Assembly (NCBI RefSeq): GCF_004924335.1
Contig: NZ_CP024633.1
Location: forward strand, 1,488,001 to 1,552,000
DNA from: Mycobacteroides salmoniphilum
GTDB lineage: Bacteria; Actinomycetota; Actinomycetes; Mycobacteriales; Mycobacteriaceae
DNA length: 64,000 nucleotides
Direction: 5' to 3'
In this document: in pieces, positions 63,604-64,000 of the stretch
How the letters are laid out: each line of letters starts with the position of its first letter
Numbering within the stretch: position 1 is the first letter of the stretch
The notes under the pieces: generated by a model
Seen by the model: the letters and a program-made list of their open reading frames with translations, nothing else
What the model was told of the DNA's origin: nothing
Database searches by the model: none
Position numbers and translations under genes: made by a program

Positions 63604-64000
63604 TGGTTGATGAGCCGCTTGCGCGAAGAGGATCAGGCGCTGACCCCGATAACGGAGCCGACGAGATTCTGGACCGCGTGTACCGCGTGCTGCACCCGGT
63701 GCTGCCGGTCACCAGGGAAGCCGATGGTGCGCTGACCGCCGACTACGAGGGCACGCTCTCCTCGATCCGCGCAGTCACCATCGCACCAGGCCTGGATGTG
63801 GTCTCGCTGTCGCAGGTGCTGGCCTGGGATGTCGCCGTCAATGCGAAATCGCGGCACCTGGTCGACGGGCTCGCGCAGAAGTCCCTGTTTGGGAACATTC
63901 TGTTGATCGCCAAGGGGCGCAAGGCAGATGTGTTGTTGCGCTACAACTTTCCCGCCACCGAAATCACGGATGAGGCATTGGTGACACTGCTGCTGATGGT
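63603..64000 (+). CDS. YbjN-like conserved protein (partial, runs off the window)
   Basis: At least 132 aa; no stop before the window end. ATG 63603 shares a base with the uppS stop (TGATG). After [18 protein letters not shown] comes a folded domain (ILDRVYRVLHPVLPVTREADGALTADYEGTLSSIRAVTIAPGLDVVSLSQVLAWDV) that resembles YbjN/type III chaperone-like folds. The place after uppS matches a conserved mycobacterial gene of unknown function. Residues 3-9 (DEPLARR) come from the 22-bp element. Confidence 0.75.
   Translation, partial: MVDEPLARRGSGADPDNGADEILDRVYRVLHPVLPVTREADGALTADYEGTLSSIRAVTIAPGLDVVSLSQVLAWDVAVNAKSRHLVDGLAQKSLFGNILLIAKGRKADVLLRYNFPATEITDEALVTLLLM
63609..63630 (+). repeat. Dispersed 22-bp element, copy 4
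   Basis: Exact forward copy 6 nt inside the last ORF; in this frame it encodes DEPLARR(G). Confidence 0.85.

Noticed and set aside
1..64000. CRISPR arrays, tRNA/rRNA genes, IS elements, prophage
   Set aside because: No spaced direct repeats, no tRNA cloverleaf, no transposase or phage gene was recognised. Repeats present are the 22-bp element, the DUF559 palindromes and short local duplications.

Overview
The window is a stretch of actinobacterial chromosome, almost certainly from a rapidly growing Mycobacterium of the abscessus/chelonae group (Mycobacteroides). Reasons: high but not extreme G+C, many GTG starts and 4-nt ATGA/GTGA overlaps, and gene order that follows the M. tuberculosis Rv2441c-Rv2360c segment (rpmA-obg-proB, proA-moxR-VWA-nadD-rsfS-gpgP-octT-degV, comEA-comEC-holA-rpsT, ATP-grasp/alpha-E/transglutaminase, lepA, trehalase-LppR, subI-cysTWA, sirA-cysH, hemW, hrcA-dnaJ-rsmE-phoH-ybeY-CNNM-era-amiA2-recO-uppS). 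The species assignment is inference from recall of those gene orders; no search was run. No eis homologue follows degV and no mycobactin cluster lies near hemW, unlike M. tuberculosis.

Layout. 1-2.6 kb: end of rpmA, obgE, proB. 2.8-5.5 kb: a tandem array of four secreted paralogues. 5.5-15.8 kb: rbsK (opposite strand), proA, MoxR ATPase plus VWA protein, nadD-rsfS-gpgP-octT-degV, comEA-comEC. 15.8-21 kb (minus): an FAD oxidoreductase, then a tightly overlapping membrane/cupredoxin cluster that includes an unlisted 52-aa membrane protein. 21.2-26.2 kb: holA, rpsT, and the ATP-grasp/alpha-E/transglutaminase triad. 26.3-35.2 kb: TetR regulator, PemK-like protein, lepA, DUF899 protein, nitronate monooxygenase, trehalase, two LppR-like lipoproteins. 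35.2-40.1 kb (minus): a second membrane cluster related to the first one, with CopC/YtkA/FixH-like proteins and a flavin monooxygenase. 40.6-50.4 kb: two sulfate-assimilation operons facing each other, subI-cysT-cysW-cysA (import) and sirA-cysH-cysD-cysN-che1 (activation and reduction), with a small His-rich protein between them. Each operon is preceded by a short cysteine-ending leader ORF that looks leaderless. 50.6-64 kb: housekeeping genes, interrupted between era and amiA2 by a DUF559-type endonuclease-like gene enclosed in two near-identical inverted palindromes.

Best candidates for something new: (1) the palindrome-enclosed DUF559 cassette at 59454-60460; (2) the two related membrane/metal-binding clusters at 17.3-21.0 and 36.5-40.1 kb, sharing W-D-x(3)-H...G-x-D...P-x-H motifs; (3) a 22-bp element present in four exact copies, always at the 5' end of a gene; (4) the paired Cys leader peptides, which suggest one cysteine-sensing attenuation mechanism over both sulfur operons. 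No rRNA, tRNA, CRISPR array, IS element or prophage was seen. The only stretches over 300 bases without a full-size gene are 40508-40820 and 50259-50594, and both hold the leader ORFs described below.
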